Assembly (NCBI GenBank): GCA_017302575.1
Contig: JAFLDD010000001.1
Coordinates: 393,988-457,987 of the forward strand
Length of the DNA stretch: 64,000 nt
Direction: 5' to 3'
DNA from: Alphaproteobacteria bacterium
GTDB taxonomy: Bacteria > Pseudomonadota > Alphaproteobacteria > Rickettsiales > UBA3002
This document shows, piece by piece, positions 28,394 through 37,735 of the stretch. A model generated the notes under the pieces. It did no database searches and was not told the DNA's origin. It was given only the letters and a program-made list of their open reading frames with translations. Each line of letters starts with the position of its first letter. The first letter of the stretch is position 1. The position numbers were made by a program, and so were the translations under genes.

Positions 28394-28414
28394 CGTGTGT
28401 ACTAAAGCGTTACC

Positions 28415-29335
28415 TTAGGCAGCAGTGCCTGCGGCTTTTGCTACTTCGGCTGCGAAATCATCTTCTTTTTTCTCGATGCCTTCACCCAATGCAAAACGCT
28501 CGTAACCCGTTACTTTAATAGGTGCGCCAACTTCTTTCTCGGCAGCAGCTACCACTTCAGAAACTTTGGATTTGCCATCCACGACGAAGATTTGCTCAAG
28601 CAATACGATTTCTTCGTAGAACTTGCGTACGCGACCTTCGACCATTTTCTCGGCAACTTCCTTTGGCTTACCAGATGCAATTGCCTGTTCGATGAGAACA
28701 GTGCGTTCGCGCTCAAGACGGCTGGCATCAACGGTTTCGCGGGTGAGTGCTTCTGGCTTGGCAGCAGCAACATGCATCGCGATTTGCTTACCTAAAGCTT
28801 CGAGCTTTGCCTTATCGCCAGTTGATTCCAGCGCAACGAGCACGCCGATTTTACCAAGGCCAGGCTTCACAGCAGAGTGAATGTAGGTAGCAACCACACC
28901 ATCTTTTACTGAGAGCAACTTCGTGCGGCGTAGGTTCATGTTCTCGCCGATCGTTGCAACAGCATCGGTGATTGCATCACCTGCAGGTTTGCCAGAAGCG
29001 GTTTTGAGGGTTTTGAGTTTCTCAACATCGCTATCAGCATTGAGAGCGAGTTTCGCAACTTCTTCAGCAAGCGCTTGGAACTGGTCGTTGCGTGCTACGA
29101 AGTCGGTTTCTGAGTTCAGCTCGATCAGCGCAGCCGAAGTGCCAGCCGATGCGGCAGCAATCAAGCCTTCTGATGCAATGCGGCCTGCTTTTTTAGCAGC
29201 CGATGCAAGGCCTTTTTTACGAAGCCAGTCAATCGCTGCTTCAACATCACCCTTGTTTTCATCGAGGGCTTTTTTGCAATCCATCATGCCAGCGCCCGAG
29301 CGCTCGCGAAGTTCTTTTACTAATTGTGCAGACAT
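28415..29335 (-). CDS. tsf: Elongation factor Ts
   Basis: This 306-residue guanine-nucleotide exchange factor acts on EF-Tu. It begins [20 protein letters not shown] with [20 protein letters not shown], and has the SETDFVARN motif that contacts EF-Tu. The start has AAAGGAG six bases upstream; a longer open frame has no homology. Length is normal. It follows rpsB after a 78-base gap holding a strong hairpin. Confidence 0.97.
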   Translation of the reverse strand: MSAQLVKELRERSGAGMMDCKKALDENKGDVEAAIDWLRKKGLASAAKKAGRIASEGLIAAASAGTSAALIELNSETDFVARNDQFQALAEEVAKLALNADSDVEKLKTLKTASGKPAGDAITDAVATIGENMNLRRTKLLSVKDGVVATYIHSAVKPGLGKIGVLVALESTGDKAKLEALGKQIAMHVAAAKPEALTRETVDASRLERERTVLIEQAIASGKPKEVAEKMVEGRVRKFYEEIVLLEQIFVVDGKSKVSEVVAAAEKEVGAPIKVTGYERFALGEGIEKKEDDFAAEVAKAAGTAA

Positions 29336-29364
29336 TTCTTTCTCCTTTAGTCGCGTGAGCAAAG

Positions 29365-29395
29365 GGCGAGATGGATGTATCCATCCATACTCGCC
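29365..29395 (-). other. Hairpin between rpsB and tsf
   Basis: A 13-pair stem with one bulged base (GGCGAG and ATGGATG paired with CATCCAT and CTCGCC) and a four-base loop sits in the intercistronic gap. No T-run follows in the direction of transcription, so it is not an obvious intrinsic terminator. It may act in mRNA processing or in setting the tsf:rpsB ratio; that role is inference. Confidence 0.65.
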
Positions 29396-29413
29396 ATTTG
29401 GTATTCACTGTGA

Positions 29414-30367
29414 TTACGCTGATTTTTTCGCTTTTTTAGCAGGCTTTTCGCTTACTTCAGCATCGTCTTTTTTCGACGCTGCTTTTTTAGCTTCTGCTGC
29501 AAACGCTTCTTTTTTGCTGCTTGATTTCACAGGTGCTTTAGCAGGCTGTTGCTTGCCTTTGCCGCCGCGTGCTGGTTTCGCTTCAGGCTTTTCTTCCTTC
29601 GCTTCAACAGGCACTTCTGCGTTCATAGCTTCTTCCATTTCAGAAGATTGCTTCTTAGCAGGAGCGGTGCGGCCACCGAGTGATTCTTGTAGACCATCAA
29701 GCGCTGCATCTGAAATCAGCTTGCAGTAAAGCTTAATTGCGCGGGTTGCATCGTCGTTACCTGGAATTGGGTAATCAATGCCATCTGCGGTGCAGTTCGT
29801 ATCAATGATCGCAACGATTGGAATCCCCAACTTTTGCGCTTCTTTGATAGCGAGTTCTTCACGGTTCGTATCGATAACAACGAGCAAATCTGGCTTGCCG
29901 CCCATATCACGGATACCGCCGAGCGAACGCTCGAGCTTATCGCGGTCACGCTGCATGGTGAGGCGTTCTTTCTTGGTCAGACCGCTATTTTCTTGCGCAA
30001 GCAGTTCTTCGTATTTGCGCAATTGGCGGATGGAGCCTTGAATGGTTTGCCAGTTGGTGAGCATGCCGCCCAACCAACGGTTATTTACGTAGTATTGGCC
30101 GCAACGCTGTGCAGCTTCTACGATGCTGTCCGAAGCTTGGCGCTTGGTGCCAACGAAAAGGATACGACCGTTTTTCAAAACGGTTGAGCGCACAACGCCA
30201 AGGGCGCGGTGCAACAGGGGAACCGTTTGCTGTAGGTCGATGATGTGAACATCGTTACGGGTACCGTAGATATACGGTGCCATACGAGGGTTCCAACGCT
30301 TGGTTTTGTGACCGAAATGTACGCCAGCGTCGATAAGATCGCGCATTGAAAAGGCAGGAAGTGCCAT
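29414..30367 (-). CDS. rpsB: 30S ribosomal protein S2 with long lysine/alanine tail
   Basis: This 317-residue S2 has the family start [20 protein letters not shown], then [29 protein letters not shown] and [21 protein letters not shown]2 is usually about 240-260 residues; here residues from about 240 on form a low-complexity tail rich in K, A, E and P (repeated [22 protein letters not shown]), probably disordered and RNA-binding. It starts the rpsB-tsf unit; AAAGGAG precedes the ATG. Confidence 0.97.
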   Translation of the reverse strand: MALPAFSMRDLIDAGVHFGHKTKRWNPRMAPYIYGTRNDVHIIDLQQTVPLLHRALGVVRSTVLKNGRILFVGTKRQASDSIVEAAQRCGQYYVNNRWLGGMLTNWQTIQGSIRQLRKYEELLAQENSGLTKKERLTMQRDRDKLERSLGGIRDMGGKPDLLVVIDTNREELAIKEAQKLGIPIVAIIDTNCTADGIDYPIPGNDDATRAIKLYCKLISDAALDGLQESLGGRTAPAKKQSSEMEEAMNAEVPVEAKEEKPEAKPARGGKGKQQPAKAPVKSSSKKEAFAAEAKKAASKKDDAEVSEKPAKKAKKSA

Positions 30368-30549
30368 AATAAAGTCTCCTTTGACCGGTTGTACGTCTAC
30401 AGGTTGTTCCCACTTCGTGAGACCGGCGGGAAACTAGGAACACCCCAATCGCCCAAACCTGTATGTGAATTACCCACTTACGTGGGGTGGCGCTTGATAC
30501 CCTATTTTATGCAGGAATCAAGCATTCTTTGGGCTTTGTGCGGTGCAGC
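30368..30549 (-). promoter_or_regulatory. rpsB leader and promoter region
   Basis: The gap of 288 bases between rpsB and gene 30656 is divergent. Reading toward rpsB there is TTGATT, 16 bases, then TATCAA as a candidate promoter, then a leader of about 130 bases containing a hairpin (ACCCAC-TTACGT-GGGGT type). Leaders of rpsB often carry S2 autoregulatory sites, but I see no decisive match. Confidence 0.35.
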
Positions 30550-30589
30550 GTCACGAAAACTTCATAAATCTAAGGTTTTTCAATATCCT
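30550..30589 (+). promoter_or_regulatory. 11-bp direct repeat upstream of gene 30656
   Basis: GTCAC at 30550 and TTCAT at 30561 are 11 bases apart, followed by A-rich spacers (GAAAAC, AAATCT). TATCCT at 30584-30589 is a possible -10, 23 bases after the second element. Same layout as upstream of 27857 and 32208. Confidence 0.5.
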
Positions 30590-30655
30590 GAAGCTGGTAG
30601 AATAAAAGGTGGAGAGGTGTGCTGTACACGCCCTCGTCAACGTATGCAGGAATAA

Positions 30656-32128
30656 ATGGCCGTCTATAAGAATAGTAAGGGTTATGCTGCAGTCACGGCG
30701 GTTGAATTTAGTAAAACCGACGATGGACAGCAGAAGGCGTTTTTCCATTTACGCAGCGCACATGATTTGGATGCTTTCAAGAAGCACTTACGCGATTCCA
30801 AATTAAACTACAAAATTGAAGCAGAAGCGACGATTGCAGGCTCACCTGTTCTGATTGTCGATTTGCAAGATTCAAAATTACAGGCGCTCGATTGGCTTAA
30901 TCGCCAAGGCGGCCAATTTGAATTATCGCACAAACAAAAAGGTATCGACCCGTGGATTATTCGAAGCATCCTAGGGTTTGGCGGACAGAGCTTGCAGCTC
31001 GCTTCATCCTTCATGCGTCCGATTACGGAGATCAATAAAGGCAAGGGCCTTTGGGCGCGAATCGATAAAAACATTTTTATATTTGCTGCGGCGAACATGA
31101 CGGCAAACGTCATCAACTTGGTCTACAAGGCGCAAGATAAAGATGATCCTCATCAATTACGTTTCCTGAAGGACAGCACCAATCGCAAACTTTCGCCGCA
31201 CTTAATGGATGGTGAAGTTGCACCAAGCATTGATGATAAGCGTAAAACGTTGCGCGAGGATTATAAAGATCCCAATAGAGCGCAAAGCGTTGATAGCTTC
31301 ATGCGTGCGAATTCGGTGAATGTCGGTGAGTTGGGGTTACGGTATATTGGCGCATACGGGATTGCCTTCCAACCCAATACTACAGCCAATATTCTGAAAG
31401 GTAAGTTGCCGCTTCTTTCTACAAATCCATTCCGGAAATATTCGGGTCTCAGCAGCATCTTGGGTAAAACTGTTGCGCTTAACTCCACGATTGCGGATCC
31501 ATACAATCCTCAACCCAAAACGTGGTGGGATGAAGTGCGCGAGAAATACACGTTCTTAGGTGGCGGCCTTATTGAGGCGGGTGCTTTCTCTGCATTGGCT
31601 TATGATAATTTCTTTAATTCATCGAAGAAAATGCAGACTTCTGGAATTGACTGGAAGCATGTTGGTGTGGACTGGTCAAAATTCTGTAAGAAGATTGGCG
31701 TGAATAATGTGCAAGGCACTATTTCTCGCGATTGGCTTGGCGGTATTGGCGCATCTATGTTTGTCACGGGGTATATCGTGCGTTCATGGGCGGATTATGG
31801 CAAGCGTAACGTCGATATGAATGAGCTATATGCGCATGTCAGCGATACATTAGCCAAGACCCCCGTCGAGAAAATACCGCAATTGGTGGCTGAGACGGCG
31901 GCAGACATTAAAACCCATTTCAAGGACATGCCAGAGCTTGATTACAGCACCATTTACACATCACTCGTACGTGACTTGAAGCGTTACCACCATATTGATG
32001 TAGCGGAATTGCAGTTACTAAATGAGTCGCAGGCCCCCAAGCCAGCAGGTAAAATTCGCGGCCCTGTTGCTCATCACGAAATTGGCGCAACCCAGCAAGT
32101 ACCTGAAAATAAGGTGGCTTCGCGCTAA
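30656..32128 (+). CDS. Large unrecognised protein, first of a pair
   Basis: I recognise no family in this 490-residue protein. Residues about 1-95 form a mixed alpha/beta region (VTAVEFSKTDDGQQKAFFHL) whose end reads LDWLNRQGGQFELSH. From about 100 it has several glycine-rich, weakly hydrophobic stretches (RSILGFGGQSLQLASSFM, FIFAAANMTANVINLV, GGIGASMFVTGYIVRSW) that may be amphipathic or membrane-associated, and a polar C-terminal tail with PKPAGKIRGPVAHHE. No signal peptide is seen. Ribosome-binding site AGGA lies five bases before the ATG. A similar-sized unknown protein with the same type of promoter element follows 79 bases later, so the two probably work together. Confidence 0.6.
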   Translation: MAVYKNSKGYAAVTAVEFSKTDDGQQKAFFHLRSAHDLDAFKKHLRDSKLNYKIEAEATIAGSPVLIVDLQDSKLQALDWLNRQGGQFELSHKQKGIDPWIIRSILGFGGQSLQLASSFMRPITEINKGKGLWARIDKNIFIFAAANMTANVINLVYKAQDKDDPHQLRFLKDSTNRKLSPHLMDGEVAPSIDDKRKTLREDYKDPNRAQSVDSFMRANSVNVGELGLRYIGAYGIAFQPNTTANILKGKLPLLSTNPFRKYSGLSSILGKTVALNSTIADPYNPQPKTWWDEVREKYTFLGGGLIEAGAFSALAYDNFFNSSKKMQTSGIDWKHVGVDWSKFCKKIGVNNVQGTISRDWLGGIGASMFVTGYIVRSWADYGKRNVDMNELYAHVSDTLAKTPVEKIPQLVAETAADIKTHFKDMPELDYSTIYTSLVRDLKRYHHIDVAELQLLNESQAPKPAGKIRGPVAHHEIGATQQVPENKVASR

Positions 32129-32142
32129 TTCTCTCCCTAATC

Positions 32143-32186
32143 GTCATCAAACCTTCATAAAACTAAAGCCCGATTTTTGCTATTCT
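32143..32186 (+). promoter_or_regulatory. 11-bp direct repeat and -10 upstream of gene 32208
   Basis: GTCAT at 32143 and TTCAT at 32154, each followed by an A-rich run (CAAACC and AAAACT), form a clean 11-base tandem. TATTCT at 32181-32186 lies 27 bases after the second element, the same spacing as at gene 27857. This shows gene 32208 has its own promoter although it follows 30656 closely. Confidence 0.6.
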
Positions 32187-32207
32187 GTATGGTGAGGAGA
32201 ACTCTAT

Positions 32208-34232
32208 TTGAGTGACGAACCTACAGTTCCGCCTACCGTGACCCCGCAGGTTGAAAAACCTGAGGATGAACAAGGTAATGATGTACGCGTAGAAGAAACC
32301 ACATCGTCTGACGGAAAAACATCCGCGCCGCGATCGGAATCTACAAGTGCATATGAAGAATACCTTTTCGGTGGCGGTGCACTAAAGCAAGGTGCAAAGA
32401 ATCTTGCGTGGAGCGATACGACCAATGGTCGTATTGCGATTCGTATTGTCTCGCGCGGATTATTCGGCGCAGCAGCATTTGCAATTGGTAGCCGCTACGC
32501 AAACATGAATTTGCAAGGATACGAAGCTCATCAATGGGATAAATCAAAACCACTTCATTGGGTGGCTAAGGGATTTGATACCGTTTTTGGTGAACCAATC
32601 AAATTCGGTGTGCGTGGTGCGGCAAAGCTATTGGGTGGTAATGCTGACGCGTGGGAATATTCGGCGACGCGCTTCCGCACAAAAGCTTATTTTTATAAAG
32701 ATGATCCAACACATCGCATGGGACGCAGCCTTGGTACGGAGATTACATCGGTAAGTTTCGACTTCTCCTGTATGTCGTTGGGAGACGCGCTTGCGCGTAA
32801 CGTGATTCAGGTATTGGACCCGAATATTGAGAAACCATGGATTAAAGATGGAAAATTCAATGCGGGTGAGTGGGCGAAAGCGGTAGGCCGTGCAACGTGG
32901 CGTTCTGTTAGTAAGAACGCGGGCGAGGACTGGGCAGTCGCATTACCATACGTTTACTTTATGAAATGGCAGCGCCAAGCGATTGCGCGTATGTTCCCTG
33001 GTTCGAAAGTGATGCTTGATAATAACTGGAATGGTGGATCGCTGATGATTAATCATAGCGGTGCTGTGATGGGTGATTATCAATTAGCGGGTGCTTTGGA
33101 TTTACAGGGACGCTTCTCGACCTATAACTGGTTCACCTTGATGTATCGTGATGCCTATGATGCGATTCACCGCAATTTCACGCAATGGTCGAAAGATGGC
33201 TATAAGGTTGATTTCCAGTCGTCTGATCGTCCTGTAGAAGAGTTTATTGGTTCGGTTGGCCAAACTTTACGCTACACCATGAAGAGCTTTATCAAGGCGA
33301 ACCTTTATATGCAGCCTGCGGTGCCATTCTTCTGGATGTTCCGCACACCCCAAAGCAAGTGGAAAGCTTCACCCGTATGCCCAGACCACCCGTCAGGATT
33401 TGGTGTTCCAGAAACTGAACCGAACGTGAATGCTAATAAAGGTACTCTAGAAAGTTACCAGAGCAATTTCGACCGTACCAAGAATAAGTTTCTCCAGAAA
33501 GATTGGGCGGGCAATGTCATTAAGGAAGGTACGGATGTATTCCTGGGTGAGAACAAGCTGAAAGCGGCTGATTACGATCCATTTGCAATGAAGAACCAGA
33601 AGAATTTGTTCTCATTGATGCTGAATCCATTTGGTTGGATATCGTATAAAACAGGTTCTGCGCTTATTAAAGCTGTGGAGCAGCCTATTTTCAAAGGCAT
33701 GGATTATTCGGCGGGTGCTGGTGGCAAATGGGCTACGGGCTTGTCGAAATTTGTTGGTGTGAATTCAAAAGACCGTGCGATGACCTTGCGTAGTTTCGTG
33801 GACGCTTCGTTTGCATACACACCTTATTTTGCGGCTAAAGCGGAGCTGGGCTTGCGTGTAGATGACAGGCCAGCAGGCGGCGGCTTGGGTGAAATGGATA
33901 AAGCGATTTATGGTCTGATTGATAGCGTTGGTACATTCAAATTCAAAGATTCAGGAAAATATTTACGCCGTGTTGCTGACTTGGTGATGGATGTGCCAAA
34001 CAAAGACGCGCAAATGCGCGAAGCGGATCCCACGACTACTCACGCAGTTGGTGATGGTTCGTTTACGCCTGCACGTAATAAACAGCCTAAAACACGTGTT
34101 GAAAAATCCAGTATTGTTGAGCAGCACAAGCAGACACTGAGCGGCAAGACCGAAGAGAAAGACTGGAAAGGCTTTATCGCAGACAAGCGAGAAGCAGCGC
34201 AGATATTGCCTGATCACCCCACTGTGCAGTAG
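32208..34232 (+). CDS. Large unrecognised protein, second of a pair (TTG start)
   Basis: I recognise no family in this 674-residue protein. The start is TTG, with AGGAG eight bases upstream; no closer ATG or GTG fits. The first 50 residues are acidic and disordered (rich in P, T, E, S). A hydrophobic stretch near residues 75-95 (RIVSRGLFGAAAFAIGSRYA) could be a membrane helix. The rest is aromatic- and glycine-rich with weakly hydrophobic segments (FGWISYKTGSALIKAVEQ) and a long charged tail. The general character resembles the preceding 490-residue protein, but I cannot show homology by eye. Confidence 0.6.
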   Translation: MSDEPTVPPTVTPQVEKPEDEQGNDVRVEETTSSDGKTSAPRSESTSAYEEYLFGGGALKQGAKNLAWSDTTNGRIAIRIVSRGLFGAAAFAIGSRYANMNLQGYEAHQWDKSKPLHWVAKGFDTVFGEPIKFGVRGAAKLLGGNADAWEYSATRFRTKAYFYKDDPTHRMGRSLGTEITSVSFDFSCMSLGDALARNVIQVLDPNIEKPWIKDGKFNAGEWAKAVGRATWRSVSKNAGEDWAVALPYVYFMKWQRQAIARMFPGSKVMLDNNWNGGSLMINHSGAVMGDYQLAGALDLQGRFSTYNWFTLMYRDAYDAIHRNFTQWSKDGYKVDFQSSDRPVEEFIGSVGQTLRYTMKSFIKANLYMQPAVPFFWMFRTPQSKWKASPVCPDHPSGFGVPETEPNVNANKGTLESYQSNFDRTKNKFLQKDWAGNVIKEGTDVFLGENKLKAADYDPFAMKNQKNLFSLMLNPFGWISYKTGSALIKAVEQPIFKGMDYSAGAGGKWATGLSKFVGVNSKDRAMTLRSFVDASFAYTPYFAAKAELGLRVDDRPAGGGLGEMDKAIYGLIDSVGTFKFKDSGKYLRRVADLVMDVPNKDAQMREADPTTTHAVGDGSFTPARNKQPKTRVEKSSIVEQHKQTLSGKTEEKDWKGFIADKREAAQILPDHPTVQ

Positions 34233-34284
34233 CCATTGCATTTTACACCTCTAAGACTAAACTTAGCCTCTCAAGAGGGGTGTT

Positions 34285-34962
34285 ATGGTAAAGGCTGCGG
34301 TGATTCTTTCAGGGTGTGGTTATCTCGATGGTGCAGAAATTCGTGAGTCTGTGCTGGCGCTATTGGCGTTAGACCAGCAAGGTGCAGAAGTGCATATTTT
34401 TGCACCTGATATCGCGCAGATGCATGTGGTTGATCATGTAGCCAGATCTCCCGTTGATGGTACGCGTAATGTGCTGCAAGAGGCTGCTCGTATTGCGCGC
34501 AGCGATGTAAAAGCACTCTCACTTTTAGATATGAAGGGTTTCGATCTGCTGGTGATCCCAGGCGGATTTGGTGTTGCCAAAAACCTTTCGGACTTGGCGA
34601 TTAAAGGTGCGCAAGCTGCTATTTTGCCTGATTTCCAGCGCGTGATTGATTCAGCATACGCACAGAAAAAGCCAATTGCAGCGATTTGTATCGCTCCCGC
34701 AGTGTTGTCGTTGGCGCTTAAAAATAAAGGCATTACCGTAACGATTGGTGAAGATGCGGGCACTGCCGAAGTGATTCAATCAAGCGGCAATAATCACCAG
34801 AACTGTGCGAGCGATTCCTGTGTGGTGGATGATGCTAACCATATCGTGACGTGCAGCGCTTATATGCGCGAGGACACATTAAGTGCGATTGCCAAGGGAA
34901 TTGATGCATGTATTCGTACAGCAGTGACAATGGCAAAAAACCAACGTAAAGTCGCTGCATGA
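34285..34962 (+). CDS. elbB: ElbB-type DJ-1/PfpI glyoxalase
   Basis: This 225-residue protein matches ElbB (isoprenoid biosynthesis protein with amidotransferase-like domain): it begins AAVILSGCGYLDGAEIRESV, has LLVIPGGFGVAKNLSD and the nucleophile-elbow region PIAAICIAPAVLSLAL with cysteine, then DAGTAEVIQSSG. E. coli ElbB has glyoxalase activity in vitro. GAGGGG precedes the ATG. The stop overlaps the next start by 4 bases (ATGA), coupling it to the intradiol-dioxygenase-like gene. Confidence 0.9.
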   Translation: MVKAAVILSGCGYLDGAEIRESVLALLALDQQGAEVHIFAPDIAQMHVVDHVARSPVDGTRNVLQEAARIARSDVKALSLLDMKGFDLLVIPGGFGVAKNLSDLAIKGAQAAILPDFQRVIDSAYAQKKPIAAICIAPAVLSLALKNKGITVTIGEDAGTAEVIQSSGNNHQNCASDSCVVDDANHIVTCSAYMREDTLSAIAKGIDACIRTAVTMAKNQRKVAA

Positions 34963-35594
34963 GATTTTTTTCTATTACATGTGCCGCCTTGTTGATGAGC
35001 AGTAGTGCTTTTGCGCAGGCCTATAAACCTGTCTGCGTTCCGACCCATCTTCTGCCACCAGCAAATTACCCAGGCGCAGAGGCGATTCCGCCAGGTAATA
35101 ATTTAGTCATGCCTGCTGGTAAGTCGATCGAAGCGGAGGGGCAAAAATTGATTTTGACGGGGCGCGTGCTTGATAATCATTGTATGCCTATCAAGGATGC
35201 GACGATAGAAATATGGCAGGCAAATCCTTTTGGCCGCTATGTGCTTGCAACGCGTGCAGACCTTATGACGCCAGCGCCAACATTTGCAGGGGCGGGGCGG
35301 GGCTATACCAGCAATATGGGTGAATTTATTTTTACCACGCTGTTTCCCTCAGGCGTTGAAAAGCGCGCACCCTTCATTGGTGTAAGGGTAAAGGCACATG
35401 ATATGAAGCCATTCACCACGCAGATTTTCTTTGCCAATGATGGGCGCAATACAACGGATCCTGTGTATGCAAAGCTGAAGGGTGATGCTGCGCGTACCGT
35501 AACCATTTCCATGCGCCCGCTTAGTGGCGTCAATGGCTACATCGGAACGATTGATATCGTGCTGCCTGAAAAAGCGAAGTACGTAAGCTATTAA
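34959..35594 (+). CDS. Secreted intradiol-dioxygenase-like protein lacking iron ligands
   Basis: This 211-residue protein has a signal peptide (about 1-19, MRFFSITCAALLMSSSAFAQ) and the protocatechuate 3,4-dioxygenase fold pattern: LTGRVLDNHCMPIKDATIEI, WQANPFGRY, TFAGAGRGYTSNMGEFIFTT and ITTQIFF-like FTTQIFFANDG. Enzymes of this family bind Fe(III) through two Tyr and two His. The first Tyr (GRY) is present, but the second Tyr region reads FPSGVEKR and the H-I-H pair is replaced by F-I-G (RAPFIGVRV). It is therefore probably not a ring-cleaving dioxygenase. It is coupled to elbB. Its export signal suggests a periplasmic role. Confidence 0.75.
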   Translation: MRFFSITCAALLMSSSAFAQAYKPVCVPTHLLPPANYPGAEAIPPGNNLVMPAGKSIEAEGQKLILTGRVLDNHCMPIKDATIEIWQANPFGRYVLATRADLMTPAPTFAGAGRGYTSNMGEFIFTTLFPSGVEKRAPFIGVRVKAHDMKPFTTQIFFANDGRNTTDPVYAKLKGDAARTVTISMRPLSGVNGYIGTIDIVLPEKAKYVSY

Positions 35595-35595
35595 T

Positions 35596-37008
35596 CTATT
35601 TTGGCGCGATCATATCTTCAGGCCGCACCCATTTATCGAAGTCTGCTTCACTGAGTAATCCCAGTTCCATTGCGGCTTGTTTCAGGGTTTTGCCTTCTTT
35701 ATGCGCCTTTTTAGCGGCTTTGGCGGCGTTGTCGTAACCGATATGTGGGTTGAGCGATGTCACCAACATCAGCGATTCGTTGAGTAACTGTTGAATACGT
35801 GCTTCGTTTGCTTCGATGCCCACGACGCAATTATCCGCAAAGCTATTGCACGCATCCGCAATCAATTTAATGGATTGCAGCACGTTGTAGATGATGACGG
35901 GTTTGAATACGTTGAGTTCAAAGTGGCCATTCGAGCCCGCGATGGTGACGGTGGTATGATTACCCATCACTTGCGCGCAAACCATGGTCATTGCTTCAGA
36001 TTGGGTAGGGTTCACTTTGCCAGGCATAATCGAGCTGCCGGGTTCGTTTTCAGGTAACGAAATCTCGCTGATACCGCAACGTGGGCCTGAGCCAAGCAGG
36101 CGGATATCATTGGCGATTTTCATGAGTGATACGGCGATAGTGTTCAATGCGCCAGATAGCTCAACCAAAGCATCATGTGCAGCAAGTGCTTCAAATTTAT
36201 TTGGTGCAGTGACGAATGGCAGCTTGGTGATTGCGGCAACTTCTTTGGCAAACGCTGTATCAAAACCTATTTTTGCATTCAGGCCAGTGCCAACGGCAGT
36301 GCCGCCCTGCGCTAATTGATACAAGCGTGGTAGAGTGTTTTTTACACGTTCAATGCTGTATTCGAGCTGTGTGGCGTAGCCTGAGAATTCTTGACCTAAG
36401 GTCAAAGGCGTTGCGTCCATCATGTGCGTGCGGCCGATCTTTACAATTTTCTCGAAGGCTTTCGATTTCTTGGCAAGCGCTTGATGCAAATGCGTCAGCG
36501 CGGGAATCAGTGCGTGGTGCACTTGCTCGACGGCGGCGATATGCATCGCGGTTGGGAAGGAGTCGTTCGAGCTTTGCCCCATATTCACGTGGTCGTTTGG
36601 GTGAACTGGTTTTTTCGAGCCCATTACACCACCTAGAATCTCAATAGCGCGATTGCTCACCACTTCATTGATATTCATGTTGGTTTGCGTGCCCGAGCCC
36701 GTTTGCCATACTACGAGGGGGAAATGGTCGTTGAGTTTGCCTTCCATCACTTCGCTAGCGGCGGTGATCATCGCTTCACCGATTTTCTTATCAAGCCCAG
36801 CGATTTGCATATTCACTTTTGCGGCGGCGTATTTCAAAACGCCTAGTGCGCGGATGAGTGGCTTTGGCATCGTTTCGCCGCCGATTTTGAAATTCATCAG
36901 CGAGCGCGCAGTCTGCGCACCCCAATATTTGTTGTTAGGAACGGCGATTTCGCCAAAACTATCCGTTTCCATGCGGGTTGCGGTATTGAGTTTTTCTGCT
37001 GCGGACAT
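35596..37008 (-). CDS. fumC: Class II fumarate hydratase
   Basis: This 470-residue enzyme interconverts fumarate and malate in the TCA cycle. Visible motifs are [81 protein letters not shown] and the family signature [17 protein letters not shown]. The start at [10 protein letters not shown] has GGGAG eight bases upstream; the longer open frame is not supported. Its stop nearly abuts the convergent gene at 35594. Confidence 0.97.
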   Translation of the reverse strand: MSAAEKLNTATRMETDSFGEIAVPNNKYWGAQTARSLMNFKIGGETMPKPLIRALGVLKYAAAKVNMQIAGLDKKIGEAMITAASEVMEGKLNDHFPLVVWQTGSGTQTNMNINEVVSNRAIEILGGVMGSKKPVHPNDHVNMGQSSNDSFPTAMHIAAVEQVHHALIPALTHLHQALAKKSKAFEKIVKIGRTHMMDATPLTLGQEFSGYATQLEYSIERVKNTLPRLYQLAQGGTAVGTGLNAKIGFDTAFAKEVAAITKLPFVTAPNKFEALAAHDALVELSGALNTIAVSLMKIANDIRLLGSGPRCGISEISLPENEPGSSIMPGKVNPTQSEAMTMVCAQVMGNHTTVTIAGSNGHFELNVFKPVIIYNVLQSIKLIADACNSFADNCVVGIEANEARIQQLLNESLMLVTSLNPHIGYDNAAKAAKKAHKEGKTLKQAAMELGLLSEADFDKWVRPEDMIAPK

Positions 37009-37047
37009 TATGCTCTCCCTTGTTTTACGCATACATAAACGGAAATC

Positions 37048-37665
37048 ATGAAAGCTCAAGATTGGAATAAGGCAAAAGCGCATTTACGCACAGTTTGTCC
37101 GACGATGCGGCGGATTATCGACAATCATCCCGAAGGGAAGCTCACCGCGCGGCCTGATGGCTTCTATACGTTGTTACGTGCGATTGTTGGGCAGCAAATT
37201 TCAGTCAAGGCGGCGGATTCCATCTGGAAGCGCCTTGAGGCAAAAGTGAAGCCCCTAAGCCCAGAAAAGCTTGCAAAAACGCGTATATCGACGTTGCATT
37301 CGATTGGTCTGTCGGAGCAAAAAGCCCATTATGCAAAGAATGTTGCGGCGTTTTATCTCAAGCACCCACGCCATGCGGATGGCTGGAGTGAGCATGAGGA
37401 CGATGCCATCATAAAGCAGCTTACTGAAATCAAGGGGATTGGTCGGTGGACGGCAGAAATGTTCCTTATGTTTCATACAGTTAGGCCTGATGTGCTGCCC
37501 TTAGGCGACTTGGGGTTGCTGAAGGCCATTGACCTGCATTACCCCACCAAACGCCCGCGTAAAAAGGCGCATTATGAGCAAGTTGCTGAAGCGTGGAAGC
37601 CTTATCGCACGGTGGCGACATGGTATCTCTGGCGCTCCCTCGACCCCGTGCCAGTGGCCTATTAA
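37048..37665 (+). CDS. HhH-GPD DNA glycosylase (AlkA-like 3-methyladenine)
   Basis: This 205-residue base-excision repair enzyme has the HhH-GPD core: [20 protein letters not shown], then the helix-hairpin-helix [18 protein letters not shown] and the catalytic aspartate in [14 protein letters not shown]. The short length and the WTAEM pattern fit compact AlkA-type 3-methyladenine glycosylases rather than MutY or Nth, and there is no iron-sulfur cysteine cluster. It is divergent from fumC with 39 bases between the starts. Confidence 0.88.
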   Translation: MKAQDWNKAKAHLRTVCPTMRRIIDNHPEGKLTARPDGFYTLLRAIVGQQISVKAADSIWKRLEAKVKPLSPEKLAKTRISTLHSIGLSEQKAHYAKNVAAFYLKHPRHADGWSEHEDDAIIKQLTEIKGIGRWTAEMFLMFHTVRPDVLPLGDLGLLKAIDLHYPTKRPRKKAHYEQVAEAWKPYRTVATWYLWRSLDPVPVAY

Positions 37666-37695
37666 GCCCTAGTATTCTTCTATATTTTTCCAAGG

Positions 37696-37713
37696 CTGTC
37701 ATCAAACTGTCAT
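37696..37713 (+). promoter_or_regulatory. Pho box upstream of gene 37736
   Basis: CTGTCATCAAACTGTCAT is a near-perfect Pho box (two CTGTCAT halves, 11-base period). TAGTTT at 37724-37729 is a weak -10 at the spacing seen in E. coli phoA, and would place the transcript start at or next to the ATG at 37736. This is the best single match among the six repeats. Confidence 0.7.
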
Positions 37714-37735
37714 ATGGAAATGGTAGTTTTGGGAT

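Noticed and set aside
34959..35594. Active aromatic-ring dioxygenase in a degradation pathway
   Set aside because: Three of four iron ligands are missing and no other catabolic genes are nearby.
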